A stretch of DNA of 64,000 nt from positions 806,001 through 870,000 of the forward strand of contig JAAPAX010000001.1 of the NCBI GenBank assembly GCA_013372555.1. The letters are read 5' to 3'. Below, in pieces: positions 43,199 to 53,072 of the stretch (positions are counted from its first letter, which is position 1; every line of letters starts with the position of its first letter). The notes under the pieces are model-generated. The model made no database searches. It had not been told where the DNA came from and worked only from the letters and a program-made list of their open reading frames with translations. The stretch is from Elsinoe arachidis. Lineage: Eukaryota; Ascomycota; Dothideomycetes; Myriangiales; Elsinoaceae. Both the position numbers and the translations under genes were made by a program.

Positions 43199-44046
43199 AC
43201 AATTTAGGTGCGCTCATGTCATGGCTCTGGTGGTAGCTGTGGAGTGCTGATCTTTTGAGAATGAGAAGCCCTTGAAAGCGTGCTGAGGTCGACGCTGGTC
43301 ATTGGCTGCCACTCTGTAGGAAACAGAAAGCTGCCGTCTTTTCACCCTCTGATCAGCTACATTCCTATAGTTGACCTGCTCCTTTGAGCATTGGCTCGAG
43401 AAAAATTTCCGGCATGGGAACGTACGGATGAGTACTGTGGTTGGGTTCAAGATGGGTGGGCTTCTGGTGGCAAGAAGCTCTAGAGTTGAAGCTCCGCCAG
43501 ACCGGAGAAGTCACACCAATCGATACAGCCATACATGGCTGTCATATATAACAAGACAAGCTCGTACAGCTCTCTTGTCATATACTCTGAAATCAAGATG
43601 ACCATGGATATTTTGCTTGGTGCAAAGCACTTGTCCGGCCACTGGTGGCGTCTGACGGCATCTCAGAGCGTAAGAAACGAAACACAGTCTGCAAGACAAT
43701 TCAACATTGATTGTCATTGACGAGTACTAGAATACATGTTTTCTTCCTCAGATGGAAAGAGGCCGTCCCGCCATAATGCATGGCACGTCAGGCCAGACCG
43801 GACTCCTATCTGAATTTCATCTTTGTTGAGCCATGATAGCAAAGGCTCGGAAAGTTGAGCAGCAACGCAACCCCAAACCTCGAGATCGCTGTCGTGATAA
43901 CACATGCAGAAAGCAGAATCCCGATATACGCCGTGGTCATCTCATCGTCTCTCCGTCCCGCGTTGTTCGTCAGCCAGACATGAAAGAAGTCCCGCTTGTG
44001 TCAAGTTGATACAGAGCGGACGTCTGTCCGACACAACAACGCGGGC
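43199..44046. other. Intergenic region between acid phosphatase and STF2-like gene
   Basis: About 850 bases with the acid phosphatase promoter and the 3' region of the STF2-like gene. A 61-codon frame at 43535-43720 shows no family likeness. No RNA gene was seen. Confidence 0.4.
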
Positions 44047-44704
44047 TCATTTCTTGTCGACAGCCGCCTCTTCTTCTTCGACAGACCCGGATCCGGCAGA
44101 TGAATGGGTGCTCTGCTCCTCGAGAGCCAAGTCGTCGGCCTCGGGTCCGTGGATGTCCTCTTCGAAGACCGGTTCGGGCTCGATGGTCTCGAACTTGGTG
44201 CGGTAGGTGTTGTGGCCAGGAGCAGCGCTGAAGCTGTTACTGCGACGGCGGGGCTTGGTCAAGTTGTAGTCGTAGTCCTCGAGCTCGTCTCCCTGCTTGC
44301 CCCTGGTCACGTGTTAATGTCTCGGAGTTGAATGGTTGTGGACGAAAGTCGGCCAATGTGAAGGTCTTGAACGACGACACATCGCTAATTTGCTAGCTGC
44401 TCATCGAGTACGACTTACCAGTTGCCTTTGCCAGACCCCTGCTTCTTGGTAGACTTGGGGTCGACGTCGACGTAGCCGGATTTGCTAAAGTAGCGAGGGA
44501 GGTGTTCTTCGGGGCCGGCGGTGCCGTTGACAAGTCCAACGTGATCACGGTCGTTTGCTTTGTGGGAACGAGTCACTGTTGTCGTCTGTTAGTCTCGTTG
44601 TGCATGGACATTGGATGTGAAGGTCTGAAGTGAGGCTGATCGCCAACTCCGACTCCGGAGGTAGCGGATGAGGTTAGACCACGTCGAGTGGGGTAGTACT
44701 TACT
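44047..44704 (-). CDS. STF2: STF2-like protein, with start codon split by an intron
   Basis: The coding parts are the single base 44704, then 44575-44419 and 44302-44047, giving 137 residues. Yeast Stf2 and Tma10 are small hydrophilic proteins, first described as stabilisers of the F1F0-ATPase inhibitor complex and later linked to desiccation tolerance. The product begins MTRSHKAN, matching the MTRTNK start of yeast Stf2. The core blocks PRYFSKSGYVD, STKKQGSGKGNWGKQGDE and, later, TYRTKFETIE fit the family. The core is rebuilt across the second intron. The first exon is otherwise 5' UTR: it ends ..GCATAA before GTAAGTACT, the next exon opens TGACTCGTTCC after CAG, so the ATG is A plus TG. No in-frame Met precedes the conserved start within exon 2. 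An acidic, Ser/Glu-rich C terminus is present. Confidence 0.83.
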
Positions 44705-45826
44705 TATGCAGTGGTCAAAGAGGTATGCAGAGTGTTTGTCGTTGAATGATATCGTCGATCTGAAGAGTTGCGAGAGGTAGTGGTTGATGTTGAGAGAATA
44801 AGTAAAGTGAAGAGGAGTGAAGTGGTTTGAGGAGCTTCAAGGGAGCTATGGGCTTCGTGGTCACGGGGTCTGGCAGCCGAAGAGTTCCAGGGCTCTTTGG
44901 AGGAAAGTTGCCTTCGTTCCACTCGAATCAAACGGTGCCCTGGATCAGGCGGACGAATTGGATTGGTCACTGTGGTTGCCGGGTGGGCTTTGAACAACTT
45001 GTGTTTCTTTGTTCATGCAATTGGGCGATCACAGCTTTAAGAACAGCCCACTTTTGATGATGATGTGCTGCAGGACTGCGAGTGATAACAAGCCTGGGCG
45101 ATCGAAGCACGCGACAGGATGCGGGACCTGGGAGGAATGGCGAGCAGTTGGCAATCAAATGGAACTACAACCCCGCGCCAGTCTCAGATTGCTCTCAGCC
45201 ATGCTCAAGATTGACAAACCCCTGTCGTGTGGCCTCATGGAGCTTCCTGAAGATCTTGACTCTTGTTTCTTTGAGTCATCTTACCTCTTCGGAATCCACG
45301 AGCAGGCAACGTGTCAATTTCTCGTCATGCTCTGCCGTCAATTGCATCAACCGTGATGCCTTATCGTGTCCGGCGAGGACCCACAGGGGTACGTAGAAAG
45401 TTCCATCGTTCGTCACCTTCCCCGGATTTGGAGCTGCATTGCGGGGAATGAGACACGGTCCTTGTCGCTGATTGGTCGCCTGATCTCACGCGATATGTCA
45501 CAGATACAACCTCATGCACTCAATCGGGCCAGCTCCTCTGGACGTCTAAAGCGATTCTTCGAGGAAGGACTGCCTACAACGGCAGCCAATATCTTTTATA
45601 CTGATCGAGAATCATCTACACAATTGCGCTTATAGATCTGCAAGTCAACTGCTTCGACACTCTCTGTATCCAAGAACAGCCGCCGTTTCTGCAGGCGTTG
45701 CCAAAACAGGCACGTGCTCATTTCGCTTACCCGAGCTCAAACGCCACGAACTCTTTCAGGGTACGCAGTGCATATGCACAGCAAACACCTTCCGACAAGT
45801 CGAACAATCGAAATGTTCAACGTCCT
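44705..45826. other. STF2-like promoter and qutR downstream region
   Basis: About 1.1 kb to the left of the quinate cluster. It holds the 5' UTR (at least to about 44760) and promoter of the STF2-like gene and the 3' region of qutR. Several short open frames show no domain. No repeat or RNA gene was recognised. Confidence 0.4.
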
Positions 45827-48343
45827 CTATCCTTTGACCTGTTGATTCCTGAACGCCTTCAAGACCTCTGCCCTCATCACCGGTCGTGGTGCCCTCCTGC
45901 CCGTGAACAGCTCAAATTGAGCAAAAGCCTGTTCAGGAAGCATGTCCAGTCCAGTCATGATAATCCATCCTCGTGATGCCTGGCTCTTGATCTGTCGGAC
46001 CAGAGCAGTTACCAAAGGTTGGTAAGTCAGATCGACTACGACGCCGCCTGAGGGACTGCCAAGCCATTCTTCTGGTAGAGTAAAGTTGGCTTCCAATTCG
46101 CCATTGACCATTTCCGAAGGTACGCTGGACACAATCATGGTTGGTAGTCTGTAGCCTTCTGGCCATCTGGTGTTGAGTGACTGCAGTACATGCACCTGTG
46201 GTCGCTCGTTGCCATCGCTATGTCGGGTCCTGAGCCAGTCATTGTAATACTGAGCCAGCTCCTCGGCTCTCGCTGCAGTCCGATTACAGATGAAGATGTT
46301 TTGCACGCCCATGTGGATCATACTATACACAGCTGCTCTGGCCATGCCACCAGCACCAATGATGAGTCCTGAAGACGTCTTTCGGACTGCGTTGACAGGT
46401 GACAAGCCGCGGCGAAGGCAAGCCCGCGTGCCGATCCAATCTGAATTGTCGCCATGTAGTGCCAGGATGGGACCGCTCTCATTGCGAGTGTTGACGACGT
46501 CAGCATCGTTGATCTCATATCCAGTCTGGTATTGACGGCGAATGGGGAGGATGGTGTTCACGGCTCGGATTACCCGAGCGTGAGGACTGAGCGACTTCAA
46601 TCGGTCAACTACCGCGATCTTGTATGGCTGCGTGACAGCTGTTCCGCCGAATGACTGGTCCGCCATGAGCTGATCGAGCACTGACAATGTCTGCGTCGAT
46701 CGAGACGTATATTCATGTGGCATACCAAGAGCTCTATAGGCTGCGTTGTGCATTGCAGGGGATAGAGAGTAATCCACCTTTCCTCCAATGATGCAGAAGT
46801 GAAGCGGTGCTTTCATAAAGCTGGCAAACATGGCCTGAGTCGCATCGCGAGCTGTCAGCTCAGGTGCCGTATGCCGATCCCGGAGACCTTGCTGGTCTGC
46901 TCCGCGCACTGGCAAAAGACCTTGGTTGGTGATCTGGGAGTATCTGCCTTCAGGACAACCATTGAATGTGCTTAAGACAGGCAGGGCTGCATTGACTTCA
47001 CGCTGCCCTGCGACCTTGTATCGAAACGCATTCAGAGGAGCAATGGTCGTGTAATCCGAGGCGTGCGACGTCACCATAACCATGTCACAGCCATGCCTGG
47101 CAGCACCCTGGTACGCCAATTCAAGTTCCGGATCTGCCCAGGACTGAGGCTTTTTCCCGACATCAATCTTCACGATAATCTTTGGCAACTTCGGCGCCCT
47201 GGCAGTGGGATGCTGCAATGACGATAAGACGTCAGAGTGGATTATCAGTCCTTCAGGTGCTAGGCGGCAGCAAAAGGTCCATGAGTGATCGTCTTGGCGG
47301 TTTGCTGTGTCTGCACTAGGATCGATGATGATCGGTAGGATGGTGAATCTTCTTACAATGGAGAAGGCTTGTGCAATATCTGTGTATTGCCTGTTTCGCT
47401 CCTCCTTGACCGGTGATAGTGGAGGCATTCGTAATATGAAAGCATCCGCTCCAGTTTGGAATATCTCGAGATCGATGTCATCACGCAGAATCTCTTCGAC
47501 TGATACACTCGCCGCATATGTGTGTTTCCGAATCCGAAGAGGTAGATCCGATAAGGGATATGCTGACTGTTGAGAGGGCGCACGGGAATGATCTCCGAGG
47601 ACAAGACGCAGGAATTTGAGAAAGTCTCGCTCCGTCCGCTTCAGTCTCAGAAACGGCAGCGACTGTACATTATCCAACTCGAGGTTGTGCTCGTTCAGAT
47701 GAGCGCTGACCGATTGCGACGACCCAGTTTCTTGTCCACTTTCGGTCCAATTGAAGTACTCGTAGGTGGTACATTCGCGAAGAAGATGAGCACTGGAGGA
47801 AAGCATCTGTGCCAGTCTGTTCTTCTCCCAAGTCTGCATGTGGCCATGCACGCCGTCGACATCTCGATTGATGTATATGACAGGATGGCTTGACGCAAAG
47901 TTTATGAGTGTCTGTGATCCATATTCCAGATCATTAAAGTCGCATACAACGACAGCGCCAGTGTCGTTTTCTTTAAGGATTGTACTGAGGACTTCCTGTC
48001 GTTGCTTCCTACCAGACTTGCCCTTCTCAGTATGGCGGTGAGCGGCAAGCGATTGACCAATTCGCTCCTCAAATTGACGTTCAAGCTCCAGCAGTCTTCT
48101 GTTATATGCGCTTGCCGCCAGAAATGCTAGACTTGACTTTCCAGCTCCACGATTGCCGATCAAGACAATGGTGGCATCCGACCTAGAGGAGGCCGGGAAA
48201 ACGCCAGGCACGGCAATAGTCTCCAAGGCTGCGCCATTGGCGTCTCGATTGTTGCTTGTGACATGGGATGAATGGGTACTGTGACTTGCGTCACGTGCAT
48301 CGTGCGCGTATTCCTGAAATGATCGTTTCCTTGCCCCGGTCAT
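45827..48343 (-). CDS. qutR: Quinate pathway repressor QutR (AROM-derived, three-domain)
   Basis: A single exon of 838 residues from Met 48343; the frame stays open to a Met at 48613 (928 residues), and that longer form is possible because remembered QutR/QA-1S proteins are about 920 residues. QutR represses quinate genes by blocking QutA and is built from the last three domains of the AROM protein. The shikimate-kinase-like domain has an intact P-loop (VLIGNRGAGKSS). The type I dehydroquinase-like domain includes PKIIVKIDVGKK and YKVAGQREVNAALPVL. The shikimate-dehydrogenase-like domain has DYSLSPAMHNAAYRALGM, FGGTAVTQPYKIAVVDRL and a GLIIGAGGMARAAVYSM nucleotide fold. It is divergent from qutA, with 460 bases between the two chosen start codons. 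Confidence 0.93.
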   Translation of the reverse strand: MTGARKRSFQEYAHDARDASHSTHSSHVTSNNRDANGAALETIAVPGVFPASSRSDATIVLIGNRGAGKSSLAFLAASAYNRRLLELERQFEERIGQSLAAHRHTEKGKSGRKQRQEVLSTILKENDTGAVVVCDFNDLEYGSQTLINFASSHPVIYINRDVDGVHGHMQTWEKNRLAQMLSSSAHLLRECTTYEYFNWTESGQETGSSQSVSAHLNEHNLELDNVQSLPFLRLKRTERDFLKFLRLVLGDHSRAPSQQSAYPLSDLPLRIRKHTYAASVSVEEILRDDIDLEIFQTGADAFILRMPPLSPVKEERNRQYTDIAQAFSIVRRFTILPIIIDPSADTANRQDDHSWTFCCRLAPEGLIIHSDVLSSLQHPTARAPKLPKIIVKIDVGKKPQSWADPELELAYQGAARHGCDMVMVTSHASDYTTIAPLNAFRYKVAGQREVNAALPVLSTFNGCPEGRYSQITNQGLLPVRGADQQGLRDRHTAPELTARDATQAMFASFMKAPLHFCIIGGKVDYSLSPAMHNAAYRALGMPHEYTSRSTQTLSVLDQLMADQSFGGTAVTQPYKIAVVDRLKSLSPHARVIRAVNTILPIRRQYQTGYEINDADVVNTRNESGPILALHGDNSDWIGTRACLRRGLSPVNAVRKTSSGLIIGAGGMARAAVYSMIHMGVQNIFICNRTAARAEELAQYYNDWLRTRHSDGNERPQVHVLQSLNTRWPEGYRLPTMIVSSVPSEMVNGELEANFTLPEEWLGSPSGGVVVDLTYQPLVTALVRQIKSQASRGWIIMTGLDMLPEQAFAQFELFTGRRAPRPVMRAEVLKAFRNQQVKG

Positions 48344-48803
48344 TGTGAGATGATGTTCGCGGTGCGGCCATGAACGCGGACACTCAAAGTCCAGACCAGG
48401 TCCTATCCGTTCATCACTGTCATCGAGCTTGGTTATTTGGGTTGCCCAGAGCTCCAGCTTCTCGTTGACAAGACGGTGCGAAGTCGAGGGCGAGGCATGG
48501 AGTGACAAAAGGAAGGAGTGTGGAGCCGCACGTGGGAAGTGAAGCCGCCGGTTTGCCTCGGCCAAGACACGCCGCCACCGGCCCACATCGCGACACCTCG
48601 AACATGCCTTCAATCACATCTTTACCCTCTAAAGAGCGTCATCACGAACGCGATCCCTACTAGCAGAAAGTTGGATGAAATCCGATCGGATCAAAATAGT
48701 GGTTACGTCTGAGCAAGACTCATTGCTGGCTAGCATCGAAGCCTCAGCTCGTGCTGCAGGTCAATAGCTATTCATCGACATCTGGATGGAGCCATAGTAT
48801 CCA
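48344..48803. promoter_or_regulatory. Divergent qutR-qutA promoter
   Basis: The 460 bases between the two regulatory genes. It contains a perfect 12-base palindrome at 48680-48691 with an inverted CCG-CGG core, the kind of triplet arrangement bound by Zn2Cys6 dimers. If the longer qutR start is real, the interval shrinks to 190 bases and still includes the palindrome. Confidence 0.5.
48680..48691. promoter_or_regulatory. Palindrome ATCCGATCGGAT, candidate zinc-cluster site
   Basis: Perfect 12-base dyad with CCG-AT-CGG inside. Its position, 113 bases before qutA, and its zinc-cluster-type triplets suggest a binding site. It differs from the GGATAA...TTATCC element known for QutA/QA-1F, so the factor is unknown. 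Confidence 0.4.
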
Positions 48804-50939
48804 ATGGATAATGGGGAGGATACGAACAGGGAGCAAAACGTATCACGGCGACGGCAAAGAAACGATGATGGCGAAGAAGTGCCAAAGACCAAACGATCTC
48901 GCGTTTCGCGCGCCTGCGACCAATGTCGACTGAGCAGAGACAAATGCGATGGGAAGTCTCCGTGTCAGACGTGTACGACAAGCGGACGCGATTGCAGCTA
49001 TACCACCAACCCGAAGAAACGAGGCATCCAGCCAGGCTATATCCGGACACTCGAGTCCGCACTGGCATTAGTTTTCCAACGAGATGCAGGAGCCCAGAAG
49101 TTCTTGTCAGGCCAATTGAGCAAAGGTCCACTACGTCAATATGTCAAAGATGGTAATCACTCGGAGGACCTGCATGCCGTTTGGACCAACAGTAGTGTCT
49201 GCAAACAGATTGATGCAATTCTCTCCGGCTCGCCGTCCAACGAGTTTGACGCCACAGAAGACTTGCAGGACGGCCCGATAGATGAGCGCCATGTATCGGT
49301 GCCTGAGATTGCTCCCATCAATCATTCAGAACCTTGCACAGCAGCTGGCCTGGCTCCAACTTTCCACCAAACATCCCACGGCAACCAGGTTAGGAATATA
49401 TGGAACGGAGGCGCTCAGGCCCCAATCGACTTGCCCATTAACTTCTGGAACTTGGTGGACCACTACTACGCATTCACCCACAATTGGCTACCCATTTCGG
49501 AGAAGAACGACGTCCTGAAAGCGGCGTATCTGTACCCGTTACAAGGTGTTGATCTAGCTACCACGCAGTCGGGAACCCATGCTGAATTATGGGCCATTGT
49601 TGCCTTTTCTTCCCGTCAAACTGAGCCATCCAGCTCAGCACATCGACGCTACACCGAGCTTGCACGAACTTTCATACCAGACCATGGCGGTACATTCGAC
49701 AAGGGTCACGTTCGAGCTCAGATCCTCATGTCATTGTTATGTATGGGCGAAGGCGGAGCCGCGTCAGCATGGATAAAAATAGGACTGGCGTCACGCATTC
49801 TGACGCATTTAGGCTTGCACCGGAGTACGTCTGGTAAGGACACGAAGGACAGACATCTGGTCCTGGGATGCTTGGCAATCGATAACATGATCGGGTTGTA
49901 TTTGGACCTGCCTGGTCATCTGAGCGCGATATATGACTTGCGGATGGCAAGAGTGGACGAGGATGGCCTGGAGGAGTGGACACCCTGGCAATCGCCTTCG
50001 CAGCCGGGCTCCAACGTTAACCATGGCCTGCTCAATCGTGAGCCAGGCCGGTGCTTGAGCACATTCAATGCCCTGGTGGATGCTTTGAGACAACCAGAAA
50101 CCGAGCCCTCTCGACCTGTTGCGCTACCCAGGACTCCCCATCAGCTTCATCTCGAAATGATAAGAGTATGGGTCTCCTACAAGACGGCTAGGGTGACATA
50201 TCAAGAATGCTCGGACCGAATGTCAGATCTGGTTTTACATATGATTGGCTCTGGTGATATAGCTGCAGCACCACCGACAGTTGCATTTCTTCTGAGAGAC
50301 ATGCAACGACATGGCCGATCAAGTCCCTCCGCACAACAAATACTCCAGAGATGGACAATTCCGTCTCTGAATCCACCTACACGACAGATGCCGGACAGCA
50401 CAATACAGCGATCGGTCACTCTGCCATCAGTCTTTGGCAACTCAAGCGACGTGCACTTACCTCCTCTGCCAAACACCGACAGCTGGGTCAACCCTCCATC
50501 AGCAATCAACGCTGGGTTTCGACGAACCGTCTCATTTGGTCAAGAGACTGCCCCGTCGGGTTTTGCTACATCACAGCAGCCTGCCTATGATCAACTACCT
50601 GTATTTGACAGCCAGCGTAACAATCTCTATGAAGGTCGACAATCACTCAGTATGGCTGAAGTACCCAACAATACCTCGAACAATCAGGACACCCCAAGTG
50701 GAGTGTCGGACGGGGGAGCTATGAATTCGGAATTCGAAGCAATCTTCGAGGAGATGGCACAGCTCGACGCAAGCCGGCAAATGGATGACGGACAATTCAT
50801 GCAAAACCTTGGACTGGGCCCCGATTCAGATCTGAGAGCATTCTTTGGTGCTGACTATCAAGAAACCGATCCACTACTGGCGTATCTCCCATACGACTCG
50901 ACTGGCCGAATGCAGCCTGGACCAACATATCCGACCTGA
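48804..50939 (+). CDS. qutA: Quinate pathway activator QutA (Zn2Cys6 transcription factor)
   Basis: A single exon of 711 residues. QutA (QA-1F) activates all quinate genes when quinate is present. The zinc cluster is CDQCRLSRDKCDGKSPCQTC followed by TTSGRDC, Cys at 38, 41, 48, 54, 57 and 64 (spacing 2-6-5-2-6). Just after it is the QutA-specific linker TTNPKKRGIQPGYIRTLESALALVF. The middle homology region (about 200-400) has fungal-specific domain features such as LPINFWNLVDHYYAFTHNWLPI and MSLLCMGEGGAASAWIKIGLASRILTHLGLH. The C terminus is Gln/Asn/Asp-rich and acidic, as in an activation domain. Length is shorter than my memory of the Aspergillus protein (about 825). The start lies inside the palindrome TATCCAATGGATA (48798-48810). 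It is convergent with qutE, 64 bases between stop codons. Confidence 0.95.
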   Translation: MDNGEDTNREQNVSRRRQRNDDGEEVPKTKRSRVSRACDQCRLSRDKCDGKSPCQTCTTSGRDCSYTTNPKKRGIQPGYIRTLESALALVFQRDAGAQKFLSGQLSKGPLRQYVKDGNHSEDLHAVWTNSSVCKQIDAILSGSPSNEFDATEDLQDGPIDERHVSVPEIAPINHSEPCTAAGLAPTFHQTSHGNQVRNIWNGGAQAPIDLPINFWNLVDHYYAFTHNWLPISEKNDVLKAAYLYPLQGVDLATTQSGTHAELWAIVAFSSRQTEPSSSAHRRYTELARTFIPDHGGTFDKGHVRAQILMSLLCMGEGGAASAWIKIGLASRILTHLGLHRSTSGKDTKDRHLVLGCLAIDNMIGLYLDLPGHLSAIYDLRMARVDEDGLEEWTPWQSPSQPGSNVNHGLLNREPGRCLSTFNALVDALRQPETEPSRPVALPRTPHQLHLEMIRVWVSYKTARVTYQECSDRMSDLVLHMIGSGDIAAAPPTVAFLLRDMQRHGRSSPSAQQILQRWTIPSLNPPTRQMPDSTIQRSVTLPSVFGNSSDVHLPPLPNTDSWVNPPSAINAGFRRTVSFGQETAPSGFATSQQPAYDQLPVFDSQRNNLYEGRQSLSMAEVPNNTSNNQDTPSGVSDGGAMNSEFEAIFEEMAQLDASRQMDDGQFMQNLGLGPDSDLRAFFGADYQETDPLLAYLPYDSTGRMQPGPTYPT

Positions 50940-51003
50940 GATGATCCAGAAAGGACCAATGCTTGATTCCAATTTCAAAGTGGCAAAGATGCCCGGACGG
51001 CAA

Positions 51004-51456
51004 TCATGCTTTGTTCTTCGCCACATACCTCGCCGCAAAATCAATCGCAGCGGTGTAGCCAAACGTTCCCAGCCCACATATCACACCCACCGCCTTGTCA
51101 CTCAGGTAGCTCTTATGCCTGAACTCCTCCCGGGCATGGACGTTGCTGATGTGAATTTCGACAAATGGGATTGCCACTCCGCTGAGAGCGTCTCGGATGG
51201 CTACGCTGGTGTGGGTGAAGGCACCAGGGTTGATGACGATGAACTTCACGCCTTCGGTCCTGGCCGAATGAATACGGTCAATGATCTGACCTTCGTGGTT
51301 TGACTGGAACGAAGAGACGGAGAAGTCGAGCTTCTGACCTTGAGATTTGGCGGCGGATTCGATGTCGTTCAAGGTCTCGGAGCCATACACACCGGGTTCT
51401 CGGGTGCCGAGGAGGTTGAGATTTGGGCCATTAATGAGGAGAAGAGGGATGGACAT
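51004..51456 (-). CDS. qutE: Catabolic type II 3-dehydroquinase QutE
   Basis: A single exon of 150 residues, normal size. It dehydrates 3-dehydroquinate to 3-dehydroshikimate. Type II active-site elements are visible: LLINGPNLNLLGTREPGVYG with the Asn, Arg and Tyr, SNHEGQIIDRIH with the Glu, INPGAFTHTSVAIRDAL, and VEIHISNVHAREEFRHKSYLS with His and the flap or loop Arg. This is the small dodecameric enzyme, unrelated to the type I domain inside QutR and AROM. It is divergent from qutG and shares 430 bases of promoter. Confidence 0.97.
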   Translation of the reverse strand: MSIPLLLINGPNLNLLGTREPGVYGSETLNDIESAAKSQGQKLDFSVSSFQSNHEGQIIDRIHSARTEGVKFIVINPGAFTHTSVAIRDALSGVAIPFVEIHISNVHAREEFRHKSYLSDKAVGVICGLGTFGYTAAIDFAARYVAKNKA

Positions 51457-51886
51457 GGTGAAAACAGACTTCCTACTGCCTTGATGCTCGTATGCAGATG
51501 AGTCGATGTTCTTGTTGAGAGCTCAATGGAACAGAGCTCTCAAAACCAGGATCCAGAGATCGCTACTTTGTATCCGTGGAGACTGCAATGTGTGATGCAG
51601 AAGCCGCTGTCGAGAAGCCCTCGAATCGAATTCTAGACAATTATCTATATGTAGGATGGTTGATATTGTATGTAGATAGATTGCAGAGACATCTACTTTG
51701 CAATCAACATGCCCCAGAAGCCGTGCCCCTCCCCCGCAAAGTGCTCCGAGTGTGGTTGAAAAAAGGCCCCCACAAACAGGCAAAGACCTCTTCCCCTATC
51801 GGCAATTGTCGGCTCAACCACAGGCCATGCCCACCTGTCCCAAACAGGAGCTGTGATACAACAACGCTTCCGCAAAGAGCTATACC
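51457..51886. promoter_or_regulatory. Divergent qutE-qutG promoter
   Basis: 430 bases holding both promoters. I looked for the GGRTAARYRYTTATCC element and found no close match here, only short partial ones. Confidence 0.45.
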
Positions 51887-53007
51887 ATGTCAACAGAGCT
51901 CAGCGAAGAAGAGATCACCGAGATCTATGACTTCGCCGTCCAGCTCGGCAAAGATGCAGGCCAAATGCTGCTGGACGGCATGCTTGCCCGTATGTCAGGA
52001 GGCGCCACCCATGCCAATATCGAGAAAGACAGCTCGGTGGACATCGTGACCAAGACCGACGAAGGTATTGCCACTTGCCTTCCTCGTACGCCTTTCCCAT
52101 CTCACCACTCCCAGACGTCGAATCCTTCATCCACAACTCCATCACCAAACGCTTTCCTACCCACGCGTGAGCCCTCCTCTCCCCTGACCCATCCTCCCTT
52201 TCTAATCATGCCACCAGCTTCATCGGCGAAGAATCCTACTCCAAAGGCGCCTCAAAACACTACCTCCTCACCCCCTCCCCCACGTGGATCATCGACCCCC
52301 TCGACGGCACAGTAAACTACACCCACCTCTACCCCACCTTCTGCGTCTCCATCGGCTTCTGCCTCTCCTCCAGCCCCTACATAGGCGTCATCAACGCCCC
52401 CTTCCTCTCCCAATTCTGGTCCTCCTGCCACGGACGCGGTGCCTGGTTCACCACCCCGTCCCTCGGTCCCACACCCGTTCGTCTCCCTCTCATCCGCGAC
52501 CCCATCCCCCCGCTTCCCGAGCAGGCGCCCAAGGGGTGTGTGTTCAGCTGCGAGTGGGGGAAGGATCGCCGCGATCGTGCGGACGGGAACATGTACCGCA
52601 AAGTGGAGACGTTTCTCAATATGGCGGCGGAGATTGGCGGAAGGGGAGGTAAGGGCGGGATGGTGCATGGCGTGAGGAGTATCGGGAGTGCGACGCTTGA
52701 TTTGGCGTACGTGACGCTGGGAGGGGTGGATGTGTGGGTCGAGGGAGGGTGTTGGGAGTGGGATGTTTGTGCGGCGTGGGCGGTGCTGGTGGAGGCGGGG
52801 GGGTTGGTGACGACGCCGAGTCCGCCGGAGGGAGGGGATGTGGAGACGGCGGAGATAGGGGAGGGGAGGTTGGGAAGTAGGCTGTATTTGGCGGTGAGGG
52901 CGGTGGGGGAGAGGGACGGGGTGAGTGGGAGGGTGCAGCAGGAGAGGTTGGTGAGGGAGGTGTGGAGGAGGGTGGTGCCGTTGGATTATACCAGGCCGGG
53001 GTTATGA
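51887..53007 (+). CDS. qutG: QutG, inositol-monophosphatase-like protein of the quinate cluster
   Basis: Three exons (51887-52064, 52115-52166, 52218-53007) encode 339 residues. QutG (qa-x) is the conserved cluster member without a settled function; it belongs to the Mg-dependent inositol monophosphatase fold. Metal-site residues are seen in FIGEESYSKG (Glu pair), WIIDPLDGTVNYTHLYP (DPLDGT, with Asp and Thr) and GGCWEWDVCAAW (WD motif). The N-terminal block DSSVDIVTKTDE is also typical. So the catalytic set looks intact. All junctions keep frame. The + strand is C-rich up to about 52530 and G-rich after it, which gives the last exon heavy Gly/Val/Glu/Arg content. It is convergent with qutB, 65 bases apart. 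Confidence 0.93.
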
Positions 53008-53072
53008 GGGGAGGGAGACTGCATATAGATGGGGGCTTGGGTGGCGTACAATATCATACATTCATGCTGAGC

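Noticed and set aside
44704..44997. 97-codon minus ORF upstream of the STF2-like core
   Set aside because: It overlaps the proposed 5' UTR exon but is in a frame that stops at the splice site and has no family likeness.
48344..48613. The first 90 codons of the longest qutR frame
   Set aside because: Composition looks like translated leader and the conserved part begins later, so I used Met 48343. It remains possible because known QutR proteins are about as long as the full frame.
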